Notes under the pieces: model-generated
Database searches by the model: none
Told to the model about the DNA's origin: nothing
Seen by the model: the letters and a program-made list of their open reading frames with translations, nothing else
Origin: Gynuella sp.
Lineage (GTDB): Bacteria; Pseudomonadota; Gammaproteobacteria; Pseudomonadales; Natronospirillaceae
NCBI GenBank assembly: GCA_028282465.1
Contig: JANQHX010000051.1
Coordinates: 61,197 to 125,196 of the forward strand
Length of the DNA stretch: 64,000 nt
Direction of reading: 5' to 3'
Translations under genes and position numbers: made by a program
Shown here: positions 37,325 to 46,139 of the stretch, one piece after another
Layout: the number at the start of each line of letters is the position of its first letter
Position numbering within the stretch: the stretch's first letter is position 1

Positions 37325-37338
37325 GTACCTTTTGGTAC
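37325..37338. promoter_or_regulatory. Operator-like palindrome 2 upstream of the arsR-type gene
   Basis: GTACCTTTTGGTAC is a perfect 5-4-5 inverted repeat with the same TACC-N4-GGTA core as the first palindrome. It lies about 20 bases before the repressor start. Autoregulation by the adjacent ArsR-family protein is inferred. Confidence 0.6.
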
Positions 37339-37357
37339 TGCATTGAAGGAAATCAAA

Positions 37358-37687
37358 ATGAACAATGATGAAGCCATCCAGGTAGCGTTCAGAGCGCTGT
37401 CAGATTCCACCCGTCGAGACATTATTATGATGCTCAGCGAGCAGGATATGACCATCGGAGATGTGGTTAAGAAATTTGAGATCACCAGAGCTGCGGTGAA
37501 AAAGCATCTGATTATCTTGGAGCAAGGGAATTTGATCTCCGTGCATCAACAGGGGCGAGAGCGGATTAATCGGCTCAATCCCGTCGCATTAAAAACAGCT
37601 AACGATTGGCTCAATCACTTCAGCAGGTTCTGGGACAACAAACTCAGCAAGCTTCAGCAGGTTATTGAGCAGGATACAAAGGATTAG
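37358..37687 (+). CDS. ArsR-family winged-helix regulator
   Basis: This is a 109-residue winged-helix repressor. AFRALSDSTRRDIIMMLSEQ and TIGDVVKKFEITRAAVKKHL are the classic ArsR/SmtB helices. No cysteine metal-binding box is present, so it is not a metal sensor of the usual kind. It belongs to the subgroup paired with SRPBCC proteins. The ATG at 37358 is chosen because AAGGAAA lies six bases upstream. An in-frame ATG at 37322 falls between the operator palindromes. It is followed after nine bases by the SRPBCC gene in an operon. Confidence 0.88.
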   Translation: MNNDEAIQVAFRALSDSTRRDIIMMLSEQDMTIGDVVKKFEITRAAVKKHLIILEQGNLISVHQQGRERINRLNPVALKTANDWLNHFSRFWDNKLSKLQQVIEQDTKD

Positions 37688-37696
37688 GAGAGAACT

Positions 37697-38110
37697 ATGA
37701 GCACTACCACCATTACGAAAACCTTGTTTTTCTCTGCCGCACCCTCTGTGGTTTGGCAGTACCTAACAGAAAAGCAGAAACTGGGTCAGTGGTTTAACGA
37801 ACCTGAGGCCGACTTAACTGAAGGTCAGGAGTATCAGTGTATGCAAGATGGCATGCCCCTGATTTGGGGAAAAGTACTGTCGATGAAAGCGCCTAATGAA
37901 CTGGTTCAAACATTTAATATAAAGCAATTTGAAGCCGGTGAATCCACAGTTACTTGGATTCTTCGAGAAGCTGCTGGCGGAACTCAACTGACCCTAGTGC
38001 ATAAAGGCATAGAAGAGGCGTTAGCGGGAGAGGCCATGCCACTATTGATGGCACTTGATCAAGGTTGGGACGAACATTTTGCTTCCTTAAGAAAAGGTAT
38101 TTCCAGTTAG
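37697..38110 (+). CDS. SRPBCC/AHSA1-family protein
   Basis: This is a START-like hydrophobic-pocket protein of 137 residues. The AHSA1 (Aha1 C-terminal-like) pattern is clear: ITKTLFFSAAPSVVWQYLTE, LGQWFNEPEADL, TWILREAAGGTQLTLVHKG and a closing GWDEHFASLRKG. Such proteins bind small hydrophobic ligands and are commonly co-transcribed with the ArsR-type repressor that precedes this one. AGGAGAG lies before the ATG. The ligand is unknown. Confidence 0.9.
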   Translation: MSTTTITKTLFFSAAPSVVWQYLTEKQKLGQWFNEPEADLTEGQEYQCMQDGMPLIWGKVLSMKAPNELVQTFNIKQFEAGESTVTWILREAAGGTQLTLVHKGIEEALAGEAMPLLMALDQGWDEHFASLRKGISS

Positions 38111-38143
38111 CTGGGAGATTTTCTAAAACCAGTCACTATTAAT

Positions 38144-38168
38144 TCAGGCGCATGTTTTCAGCGCCTGA
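38144..38168 (+). terminator. Hairpin after the SRPBCC gene
   Basis: TCAGGCGC/GCGCCTGA, an 8-bp stem with a nine-base loop, lies about 35 bases past the stop. There is no real T tract, so termination is uncertain. Confidence 0.45.
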
Positions 38169-38291
38169 TACTTGCGTATTTAGATGCTAGATAATCGGGC
38201 CATGCATTCAATATTTTTCTAACCCTTTAAACCCAAGGTCTTGTTATCGGGTCATAACGATTTCAGTAATCATTAGGAACTCTTACTGCAA

Positions 38292-39368
38292 ATGGCCGAA
38301 AGAATTAATGGGTTAGACGTTGCGAGAGCTTTGGCAATATTTGGCATGGTAATCGTAAATTTCAAAGTCGCCATGGAAGCGACAGAAGGTTCACAAATTC
38401 TATTAACCTTTACCAGTCTATTTGAAGGTCGTGCATCTGCGTTATTTGTTCTTCTGGCTGGAATTGGGATTGCGCTAGGTGCAGAGAAAGCCAGACTCTC
38501 CACAGATTTAACACTTAGAGCAAAGACGCGAAATAAAATTATAAAACGTGGCGTTTTATTAATAGTCATTGGCCTTCTGTATTTACCCATCTGGCCAGCG
38601 GATATTCTGCATTTTTACGGTTTCTACTTTGTTATTGCTGCCTTTCTTTTTCATTTATCCTCAAAGCAACTGCTATGGATAGCTGCTGCTGTGATTGTTT
38701 CGTTCCCACTGCTCATGCTGGTTTTCAATTATGATGCCGGTTGGAATTGGGAGACCTTCGAGTACGTTCAGCTGTGGACAATTGATGGCATGATCAGACG
38801 TATTTTGTTTAATGGCTTTCATCCCGTTATTCCTTGGATTGCCTTTTTATTACTGGGTATGAGTCTTGCTCGAATGGCGCTCAACAATCCTAAAACTAGA
38901 ATTCGCCTACTTAAAATTTCGTCTATCACTTGGCTATCCGTAGAAGCTGTATTAATAGTTGCGAGAATTTTGACTGACAATGGCGCGTCTATTGGTTTAT
39001 CACCAGATGAAGCTGGGGCGATGCTAAGTAGCTCCATTATTCCGCCGTTACCACACTACATGGTTTCTGCCAGCGCATCTGCGGTAATGGTATTAGTGGT
39101 TTGCCTGATGCTGGCAGATAGATTCTCAAAAACACCCTGGATTCGATGGCTTAAACAAACGGGCCAGCTGTCACTGACGCTATATGCCGCACACGTCATT
39201 ATAGGAATGGGTATTCTTGAAGAATTAGGTATGTTACCTGAACCTAACATAATGTGGGCGTTAATCAGTGCTGTGATATTTTCAATCCTGGGGGTGTTAT
39301 TCAGCGTGCTGTGGCTTAAGCGCTGGAGACAAGGTCCTTTGGAATGGTGTTTTCGAAAATTGATATGA
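38292..39368 (+). CDS. DUF418/HGSNAT-like membrane protein
   Basis: This is a polytopic inner-membrane protein of 358 residues with about nine helices. The opening RINGLDVARALAIFGMVIVN and the following LFEGRASALFVLLAGIGIAL match the DUF418/DUF1624 group related to heparan-alpha-glucosaminide N-acetyltransferase. The late LKQTGQLSLTLYAAHVII matches the C-terminal region of such proteins. They are thought to be membrane acyltransferases, but the substrate here is unknown. AGGAA is about 12 bases before the ATG, rather far. It is monocistronic. Confidence 0.8.
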   Translation: MAERINGLDVARALAIFGMVIVNFKVAMEATEGSQILLTFTSLFEGRASALFVLLAGIGIALGAEKARLSTDLTLRAKTRNKIIKRGVLLIVIGLLYLPIWPADILHFYGFYFVIAAFLFHLSSKQLLWIAAAVIVSFPLLMLVFNYDAGWNWETFEYVQLWTIDGMIRRILFNGFHPVIPWIAFLLLGMSLARMALNNPKTRIRLLKISSITWLSVEAVLIVARILTDNGASIGLSPDEAGAMLSSSIIPPLPHYMVSASASAVMVLVVCLMLADRFSKTPWIRWLKQTGQLSLTLYAAHVIIGMGILEELGMLPEPNIMWALISAVIFSILGVLFSVLWLKRWRQGPLEWCFRKLI

Positions 39369-39614
39369 TGTTGTTCTGAAAGTAACTTAAGTTTCATTTT
39401 GATTTACCCCTTCTTATGTCAATGGGTGCGAATTCTCTTTAATATAACTATTTTATTAATAGTCTAAATCAGTTCTCCTGACTGCTAGTTGTGCGCATAA
39501 TATTTGAACAGCTAAGTGGAGTCAGTTCTAGAGTTAAGAAATCTCAAACTAATGTCTCTTCCTGAACACTTTTTTCTCGATGAGGTGTTTAACCTCTGAA
39601 AGTAATTAATTTAA

Positions 39615-40127
39615 GTGCCCACGGATATTCCATTGAAATCAGAAATTGATATAGAGCAGTTATACCAAAAGTTTGGAGGCATGGTGTATCGCCGTTGTAT
39701 GAAAATCATGCAGGATCATCATTCAGCCCTAGATGCTATGCAGGATGTGTTCACACAACTTCTGTTAAAAAAGAAAAGCATTACCAACGATGGAATGGCC
39801 AGCCTCTTGTATCAAATGGCAACCAATACCAGCTTGAACATGCTAAGGCATAGAAAGGTTAGGGCAGACTTTCAGGAAAACCAAATCAAAGATTCTGATG
39901 AAAATCATGTGTTAACCAATTCATTAGAAGAGTTAACAATTAACTTGAATCTTATTGGTTCAATCGTGAAGGAGTTTCCAGCGCGTTCCTGCGAAGTCGC
40001 TATATACCATTACGTTGACGGTTATACATTGGATGAAGTCGCTGATCTAATGAAAATATCAAAGTCAACAGTACGTCGGGCACTTAAAGATCTTAAAGAG
40101 TCGTTATCCCATTGGGAGAAAATTTAA
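39615..40127 (+). CDS. ECF-type RNA polymerase sigma factor (first gene of the caspase operon)
   Basis: This is an alternative sigma factor of about 170 residues. Region 2 is visible as FGGMVYRRCMKIMQ then SALDAMQDVFTQLLLK and LLYQMATNTSLNMLRHRK. Region 4 is VAIYHYVDGYTLDEVADLM then KISKSTVRRALKDLK. The GTG start has no ribosome site and an in-frame TTG 18 bases later is possible, so the exact N-terminus is uncertain. The stop overlaps the next start (TAATG), giving translational coupling with a membrane anti-sigma-like gene. It likely directs transcription of this operon, as ECF factors commonly do. The inducing signal is unknown. Confidence 0.85.
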   Translation: MPTDIPLKSEIDIEQLYQKFGGMVYRRCMKIMQDHHSALDAMQDVFTQLLLKKKSITNDGMASLLYQMATNTSLNMLRHRKVRADFQENQIKDSDENHVLTNSLEELTINLNLIGSIVKEFPARSCEVAIYHYVDGYTLDEVADLMKISKSTVRRALKDLKESLSHWEKI

Positions 40128-40918
40128 TGGAAAAAGTATCGGAATTAGAGCTTGAGAGATTCGCTATCAATGACCTGCCTGACATTGAAATGCTGCGATT
40201 GCATAAGCTCATTGAAGAATCACCAGAGCTTCAGTCTAAGGTACAGGAAATTGAAGAAAGTAATCGTATTTTGCTATCTCAATTACCTCCTAAGCAGTTT
40301 AATAAAAGTGTTCACAACCAGGTTCCGCGAGCTAGCAATAATATTTTAAATCATATTAAAACATTCTTTAGTGCCTATAGCGCTATTAAAATGGCAGGGG
40401 TGTTTGCATCTATTGTTCTTGTTGGTTTTCTATCATTGAATCTATTCAATGCCAATCACTTTGATCATGATGCTCCTCTTGATAGAGCCAAAGGTATTCA
40501 ACCCCATCTAAATGTTTACAAAATTGAGAATGGCAAAGCTAACTTGATAACTTCCAAAGAGAAGCTGTCAGTTAACGACATTGTTCAAATGAGCTATATC
40601 TCAGCAGGCAAAAAGTATGGGTATGTGGTGTCGGTTGATAGTAGAGGTGTCAAAACTGTGCACCTAAGCGACAAGGAGTATTCAATTGAATTAATAGGTG
40701 GTGGAGAAATCCTTATGCCTTCAGCATATCAGCTTGATGATAGTCCGAAGTTTGAGAGATTCTTTTTAGTAACAGCAGATTCAAAATTTAAAACTTCGCT
40801 CGTTGATCAAGCGATAAACCAGCTTATAGAAAGTGAGAATACTATGTACGGAAAAATCAATTTGCCTGTTGATTTCAATGATGCCTACGCCATCCAAAGC
40901 ATTACCTTTTTAAAATAA
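40127..40918 (+). CDS. Membrane anti-sigma-like protein
   Basis: This is a 263-residue single-pass membrane protein. The N-terminal 80 residues are acidic and helical and predicted cytoplasmic, as expected of a zinc-independent anti-sigma domain. A membrane helix follows at about 86-107. The periplasmic part of about 150 residues has LNVYKIENGKANLITS and KKYGYVVSVDSRGVKTVHL, resembling DUF4384, a domain often found near caspase-like proteins. Its ATG overlaps the sigma stop by one base. The role as anti-sigma is inferred from position, topology and overlap. The periplasmic domain would be the sensor or a partner of the protease encoded next. Confidence 0.72.
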   Translation: MEKVSELELERFAINDLPDIEMLRLHKLIEESPELQSKVQEIEESNRILLSQLPPKQFNKSVHNQVPRASNNILNHIKTFFSAYSAIKMAGVFASIVLVGFLSLNLFNANHFDHDAPLDRAKGIQPHLNVYKIENGKANLITSKEKLSVNDIVQMSYISAGKKYGYVVSVDSRGVKTVHLSDKEYSIELIGGGEILMPSAYQLDDSPKFERFFLVTADSKFKTSLVDQAINQLIESENTMYGKINLPVDFNDAYAIQSITFLK

Positions 40919-40931
40919 GGAATGGAACTTT

Positions 40932-42611
40932 ATGAATTACAAATTTTATAAACTGCTACTAACCATACTTCCGTTTCTATTATCAGTTTCTATGGATTCA
41001 CAAGCCATAGAGGGTCTTTCAGAGCTCCCTACAAAGCGATTTGCAGTAGTTGCTGGAGCAAATGATGGCGGATATGGACGAATAAAACTTAAATATGCAA
41101 CAAAAGATGCTCAATCAATTTCTGATGTTTTCACCAGTTTAGGTGGGGTTAATACAGAGAATCTAGATCTGTTATTAGAGCCCAACAGAGATGATTTGTT
41201 AGGCGCAATCAAAAGAGTAAAAACTGAAATCGAGTCTCTTCCACAAGGGCAGCGTGCAGAATTTATTTTTTATTACTCAGGTCACTCTGATGAACAGGAT
41301 CTGTTATTAGGGAGTGAAACACTTTCATACCTAGACCTTAAGTCTGAAATTGAGAAAGTAAATGCGGATGTTCACCTGGCAATTCTGGATTCATGCTCCA
41401 GTGGGGCATTTACTCGGCTAAAAGGCGGTTCCCTAATAAAACCATTCCTAATTAACAGTGCTGTGGATGTCAGTGGGTATGCCTACTTAACCTCTAGTTC
41501 TGCAGATGAAGCTGCACAAGAAAATGACATCATTCAAGGTGCCTACTTTACTCACTTTCTGGTATCCGCCCTGCGTGGTGCAGGCGATCTAACTGACGAT
41601 AAAAAAGTTTCGCTAAATGAAGCTTACAATTTTGCATTTAATGAGACTCTGGCTAAAACAGAAACAAGTCTTCATGGACCACAACACGCTGCTTACGATA
41701 TTCAGTTGTCAGGAGAAGGTGATTTGGTTCTAACAGATCTGACAGATACTTCTAGCGAGATGGTTTTTGATTCATCCATTAAAGGAAGATTATACGTCCG
41801 TGACAGTGAAAAAAGGTTGGTTGTAGAGCTTTCAAAACACAACCCTAAACCTGTCAAGTTAGGTCTGGATGAAGGGGAGTACAGTGTTGTTCTTGAAGCT
41901 GAGGGGCAGTATTTTGAATCTAAAACCATTCAGTTAAATGAAAGTGTACAAGTTGTTTCACTAGATGACTTTAAGGAGGTCGATAAGCTAGAAGGGATTC
42001 TAAAAGGTAATAATGAGCGCAAGCGAGATTGGAAGGTTTATGTTCAGGACAATCAGTATTACAACTCCAGCCAACTTACAGATGACTATGAATTTGATGA
42101 TTCTTTTCTGACTGTTGGGATACGAGCACCAATTGGTAATAGTTTCTTTGCAGATTTTAGTTATGGTCGCTTCGATGAAAGATATACGTTGTCTAGAGTT
42201 TATAAGTTTAGGTTTGGCAAAGAAGGTATTTTCGGTTCTAAGTCTAGGCCTGAGAATGGGCAATATATTTCTGTAGGTTTTGATCGAGTGGATTGGCATC
42301 ACCAAGCTTGGTATGGAAATGTCGGTGATAAATATACCTATGTTGATTATCTGATTGAATACGGTGCGAAGAAATATTTTGGACCAAGGTGGTTCGAAAT
42401 GCTGCTGGACGCATCCGTTGTGTACGTATATTCGGATGATGAAGGTATGTTCCAGCCTAGGCTGGGTACAGGGTTTAGAGTAAATAATCGTTTTGAGTTA
42501 AACCTAACTGCTGGGCCATTATCAAGACTTAATACCGATAAGTACCAAAATAATTTCTCTGAAGCATATGACCGATTTTATTTAAGTTCCAGTTTTGGAT
42601 ATAACTTTTAA
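40932..42611 (+). CDS. Exported caspase-family protease with C-terminal barrel-like domain
   Basis: This 559-residue protein has a signal peptide (cleavage near residue 25). The peptidase C14/caspase p20-type domain (about 35-270) starts RFAVVAGANDGGYGRIKLKY and has the catalytic His near 118 in YYSGHSDE and Cys near 155 in AILDSCSSGAF. A short beta-rich linker (about 275-345) follows. The last 200 residues show alternating polar and aromatic/hydrophobic strands and end YLSSSFGYNF, the C-terminal Phe signature of outer-membrane barrels. A periplasmic protease tethered to the outer membrane is the likely layout. AAGGAATGG precedes the ATG. It is the third gene of a four-gene operon led by a sigma/anti-sigma pair. 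The substrate is unknown. Confidence 0.8.
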   Translation: MNYKFYKLLLTILPFLLSVSMDSQAIEGLSELPTKRFAVVAGANDGGYGRIKLKYATKDAQSISDVFTSLGGVNTENLDLLLEPNRDDLLGAIKRVKTEIESLPQGQRAEFIFYYSGHSDEQDLLLGSETLSYLDLKSEIEKVNADVHLAILDSCSSGAFTRLKGGSLIKPFLINSAVDVSGYAYLTSSSADEAAQENDIIQGAYFTHFLVSALRGAGDLTDDKKVSLNEAYNFAFNETLAKTETSLHGPQHAAYDIQLSGEGDLVLTDLTDTSSEMVFDSSIKGRLYVRDSEKRLVVELSKHNPKPVKLGLDEGEYSVVLEAEGQYFESKTIQLNESVQVVSLDDFKEVDKLEGILKGNNERKRDWKVYVQDNQYYNSSQLTDDYEFDDSFLTVGIRAPIGNSFFADFSYGRFDERYTLSRVYKFRFGKEGIFGSKSRPENGQYISVGFDRVDWHHQAWYGNVGDKYTYVDYLIEYGAKKYFGPRWFEMLLDASVVYVYSDDEGMFQPRLGTGFRVNNRFELNLTAGPLSRLNTDKYQNNFSEAYDRFYLSSSFGYNF

Positions 42612-42632
42612 TTTATTACAGGAAGTTAAAAA

Positions 42633-44414
42633 ATGTTGAAAAATTTTTTTTATTTTAGTGTTGTTATTTTCCTTTTAGCCTGTAATGACAGACCAGAAGA
42701 TATAGATTCAGGTTATTCTGAGTTTGAAGTTTATTGTTCTCCAGCATGCTATTTTTTCGATTCAGAGTTAGGTGATGATAATAATTCTGGTACAAATGAG
42801 GAAAGTCCTTTTAAATCCCTTTCAAAAATTTTAGAGCTTGAAATTGAAAGTGGCTCGTCTTTATATCTTAGAAAGGGGCGGACCTGGGAAGAGTCGCTTA
42901 TACTGCCTCGCGGTAGTTTTTACGTTGCTAATTACGGCGAAGGAGAAAAACCAAAGTTATTAGGTAGTAAAAAAATAGAACGTTTATGGGGTCAGATTAC
43001 AGAGGATATTTATTTTGTTGCCTTAACCATCAATGAAAATGAAGAGTTGGGTCATGTATCAAAGAATGGTGAAGTGATGACGTTTGCTCAATGGAATACC
43101 GACTTGGAAACTACCTTTGCGTCGAGTCCTTATGAAAGCTTCTCAATTGATCCGAGTAACAATCAAATTTATATAAAGGAATCATCTGATCCTAGCAATC
43201 ATGAGTATAGTTATTCAAGGTTTCCGTACGGAGTCTATTCAGAATACTCTAGTAGAGTCTATATTCGAGACCTTCAGATAGAGGGTTTCTCTCGAGCAGG
43301 GGTGTTCATGTTGGATTGTTATGAGTGCAGTGTGTATGGTACGGATATTGACGGTATTGGCGGAGCTTGGGCTGACTCTTTTTATTACGGTGCGGGGATT
43401 AAAATTGAGGAGTCATTTGATTACGGTTATCTAGGCAATAATTCAGTAAGCAATGTTTATGGTTCTTGCGTTGATTTAAGTATTTATGAATCAGGTTACT
43501 TAGATGAAACAACGCATATAAGCGGTAATGAAATTAGCTATTGTGGATATTCAGGAATTAGAGTCTTTTATTCTCATATTGAAAATAGCGGACAACATGA
43601 ACCTAAAAAAATCCGTATCTCTGAAACAGTCGTTAGTGACGTGGGGAATTCATGGAGCGGTAACTTGTTAGGCGACGGAATTCATATTGAACTAGATGAT
43701 GCAACTGTGCAGTTTTTAGAATTGTCTATTACCGGCATTATCGTCTCTCAAAACCAAAATCATGGTATTAGTGTGGATGGTGAGATCGACGAACTTTATA
43801 TTAGTTACTCAGAGATATTTGATAATGCTAAGAGTGGAATATATTTTGAGGATGAAACCGGAGTGGGTTCAGTCGCAAAAGTTGAAACTTCTTTGATCTA
43901 TAATAACGCAGAGGATGGAATAGTTTTGAACTGCCCTTACTGCTCTACAGCAACTGTTCATCATAATTCGCTAAATGATAACGGTGTGTCCAATATTACA
44001 ATTTCAGAAATTGGAGATGGCTTAGACATTAGGAATAACATACTAAATAATCAGGCCAATATCCCTGATTTAAAGATTCAGGATACTCTAATCCCAAGTC
44101 AAATAAGCCACAATTGCTATCAAAATAGAGAAGGCATGTTTGATCTAGAGGGCACTAAATATTCTACACTTGCTGATTTTCAAGGATTGGGATTTGAATC
44201 TGGTAGTGCTAGTGGTGACATTAGCTGGGTATCGTCAGAGCAAGGCGACTTTCAGTTAAATGAAAATTCTATTTGCCGTGATATTGCAGATGTATTCATT
44301 GCTATTCGTTATGACAAAAATTGTAAAAGGTACTCAGCACCAAGATCTGCTGGGGCTTATGAATTCTTAACCCCTGAAGATGCGTCTAGCGGCACAGGAA
44401 CTTGGTGTTATTAG
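42633..44414 (+). CDS. Beta-helix lipoprotein
   Basis: This is a 593-residue predicted lipoprotein. The signal peptide ends in a lipobox, FLLAC, with Cys near 17. The N-terminal motif YFFDSELGDDNNSGTNEE, followed by PFKSLSKIL, is the entry segment typical of right-handed parallel beta-helix proteins. Repeated short turns with Asn and Gly (GNEISYCGYSGIRV, NQNHGISVDGEI, NAKSGIYFED, NAEDGIVL) fit a solenoid like that of polysaccharide lyases or adhesins. Several cysteine pairs may form disulfides. AGGAAG precedes the ATG. It is the last gene of the caspase operon. It could bind or cleave a surface glycan, but no catalytic residues can be assigned. Confidence 0.78.
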   Translation: MLKNFFYFSVVIFLLACNDRPEDIDSGYSEFEVYCSPACYFFDSELGDDNNSGTNEESPFKSLSKILELEIESGSSLYLRKGRTWEESLILPRGSFYVANYGEGEKPKLLGSKKIERLWGQITEDIYFVALTINENEELGHVSKNGEVMTFAQWNTDLETTFASSPYESFSIDPSNNQIYIKESSDPSNHEYSYSRFPYGVYSEYSSRVYIRDLQIEGFSRAGVFMLDCYECSVYGTDIDGIGGAWADSFYYGAGIKIEESFDYGYLGNNSVSNVYGSCVDLSIYESGYLDETTHISGNEISYCGYSGIRVFYSHIENSGQHEPKKIRISETVVSDVGNSWSGNLLGDGIHIELDDATVQFLELSITGIIVSQNQNHGISVDGEIDELYISYSEIFDNAKSGIYFEDETGVGSVAKVETSLIYNNAEDGIVLNCPYCSTATVHHNSLNDNGVSNITISEIGDGLDIRNNILNNQANIPDLKIQDTLIPSQISHNCYQNREGMFDLEGTKYSTLADFQGLGFESGSASGDISWVSSEQGDFQLNENSICRDIADVFIAIRYDKNCKRYSAPRSAGAYEFLTPEDASSGTGTWCY

Positions 44415-44449
44415 AAGGAGTCGTTTACCAAACACAATATTCTCAGCAC

Positions 44450-44480
44450 GAAGAGAATGGGGAGCTAACCCATTCTCTTC
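44450..44480 (+). terminator. Hairpin ending the caspase operon
   Basis: This is a perfect 12-bp inverted repeat, GAAGAGAATGGG/CCCATTCTCTTC, with a seven-base loop about 35 bases after the last stop. The T tract after it is weak. Confidence 0.65.
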
Positions 44481-44643
44481 TGTTTGACACAAATGCAGCT
44501 CCCTGCCATTAATAAACTTACCAGTTGAAATTCATCATATTTCCTCGATTGTTACGCGTTGTTACTTTCAGCCCCCCTATCTTTCCTATACAGTAGACCG
44601 ATTGTCATAAATTCTTAACCGTCTGATTTCTAAACAATTTTTT

Positions 44644-46116
44644 ATGTTTTTTGAGCAAAATCGGCTGCACTTTTTCAGGCCGCTGACAGGGAAGTACCGC
44701 GAGCAGGTTGTTGAATGCTTACGGGAACTGTATCAGCGCCTTTATAGTGCCAGTAACGCAGACTATGGTCAGGCCCTGCAAAGGGACAATATGATCGAAA
44801 TCTTTCAGGAAGCTCTGGTGCGCGCGCCGGTATTGGCGGCGGAAAGCGCGGAGACCATTGAGGGGGTGGAAGCCAAAGAGCACCGCTTCAAGAATGAAAG
44901 AGAGCAGGCGGGCTGGATTCTCAACCAACTGCTGGAATTCGGCTGGCTGGAAAAGCAGGTGGACGAAGCCACCCTGGTGAGCACTTTTAACTTCAGCCGT
45001 CTGGGCCGGGAGTTTACCGAGCCCTTTATTCAGACCGAGCGCAGTGCCCGTACCCGTCACCGTAATACCCGTGCTACTTACAATGCCCTGGCAGCCTTTG
45101 CCGAAGCGGGAGACGCCTACGACCTGCTGGATGCCTACGAGCATTCCGAACGTATTATTTCCGATTTCTCCGACATCATCGCCGAGCTGGACGACCGTCG
45201 TCGCGAGCTGGTGAAAGAAATGGAAACCCAGGTGCTGATACAGAAAGCATCTGACCAGTTCTTCGACTTTATGGAAAAACGTTTCCAGCCTGATCTAGCA
45301 GTGCGTCTGTCAGCAGACTCAGTAGAAAAGTATCGGGACAAAATCGTTAAGCTGCTAAATAAAATCCGTAAGAAAGACAAATCCTTCAAAGCCCAGTCCG
45401 AAGCTCGTCTACGTGAACTGGTGCCTGACCTGATCGTTGAAGGTCAGTCGGTACTGTGGACAGTGTTGGAAGGCATCGAATACCGAATTCGAGCGGCGTC
45501 AGATGTGATGGTGCCTCAGGTGCGTAAAGCCTTGCAGAGTTTTACCAAGCGTGCCGACATCATTATTCGTCAGATGAGTTATCTGGCCAGCCAGCAAAAC
45601 AACAGCATTGTGGATCTGTGTAAGCAATTATCCGACATGCCGGAAGTGGATCAAAATGATCTGTTGGTGAAAGCCGGTCAGGAAATGAGTTTCGCTCAAG
45701 CCAGTTTTATTGACCCGCAAACCAACCGTTTGGCGCCTCCACGTAGACGCGCAACCGTCGAAACCATTATGGACACCTCCGAAGGTTTCGATAACGACGC
45801 CCGCAAAGAAATCTACATACAAACCGTTTTGGACTCCGCCTTCCTGGTGAACCACTCCGGTATTAAAGATTATCTGGTACGTCATCTGGCCGCAGGCGAG
45901 GTGGTACATACCCGTCAGCTGCCCATTCGCAGCGCTAATGATCTGCTGGCGGTGTCTCACGCCATCGAAGTGGCCGCGTCCACAGGTTTAAGTTCGGAAT
46001 TTAAATTCAAAGTGGAATACAAAGACGACTCAGCTTTTACCAACAAAAAGCAGATCGAAACCGAATATTTTGAATTACAAGACGAGTTCACCATTGAACT
46101 TGTTGATGCAGAGTAG
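44644..46116 (+). CDS. mksF: MksF/JetA kleisin-like condensin subunit
   Basis: This is the kleisin-type subunit of an MksBEF (MukBEF-like) SMC complex, 490 residues. It begins MFFEQNRLHFFRPLTGKYRE and has the mostly helical, charged character of the MukF/JetA (DUF5716) family, with a winged-helix-like N-terminal part and a long helical middle. The C-terminal segment would bind the SMC head. MksBEF complexes act in chromosome organisation, and in Wadjet (JetABCD) defence the same core restricts plasmid DNA. The codon use is strongly G+C-biased (CTG, GCC, CGT/CGC), unlike the genes on either side. No clear ribosome site precedes the ATG. Confidence 0.85.
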   Translation: MFFEQNRLHFFRPLTGKYREQVVECLRELYQRLYSASNADYGQALQRDNMIEIFQEALVRAPVLAAESAETIEGVEAKEHRFKNEREQAGWILNQLLEFGWLEKQVDEATLVSTFNFSRLGREFTEPFIQTERSARTRHRNTRATYNALAAFAEAGDAYDLLDAYEHSERIISDFSDIIAELDDRRRELVKEMETQVLIQKASDQFFDFMEKRFQPDLAVRLSADSVEKYRDKIVKLLNKIRKKDKSFKAQSEARLRELVPDLIVEGQSVLWTVLEGIEYRIRAASDVMVPQVRKALQSFTKRADIIIRQMSYLASQQNNSIVDLCKQLSDMPEVDQNDLLVKAGQEMSFAQASFIDPQTNRLAPPRRRATVETIMDTSEGFDNDARKEIYIQTVLDSAFLVNHSGIKDYLVRHLAAGEVVHTRQLPIRSANDLLAVSHAIEVAASTGLSSEFKFKVEYKDDSAFTNKKQIETEYFELQDEFTIELVDAE

Positions 46117-46139
46117 GTAATAAAAAACTCTAAGGAAAT

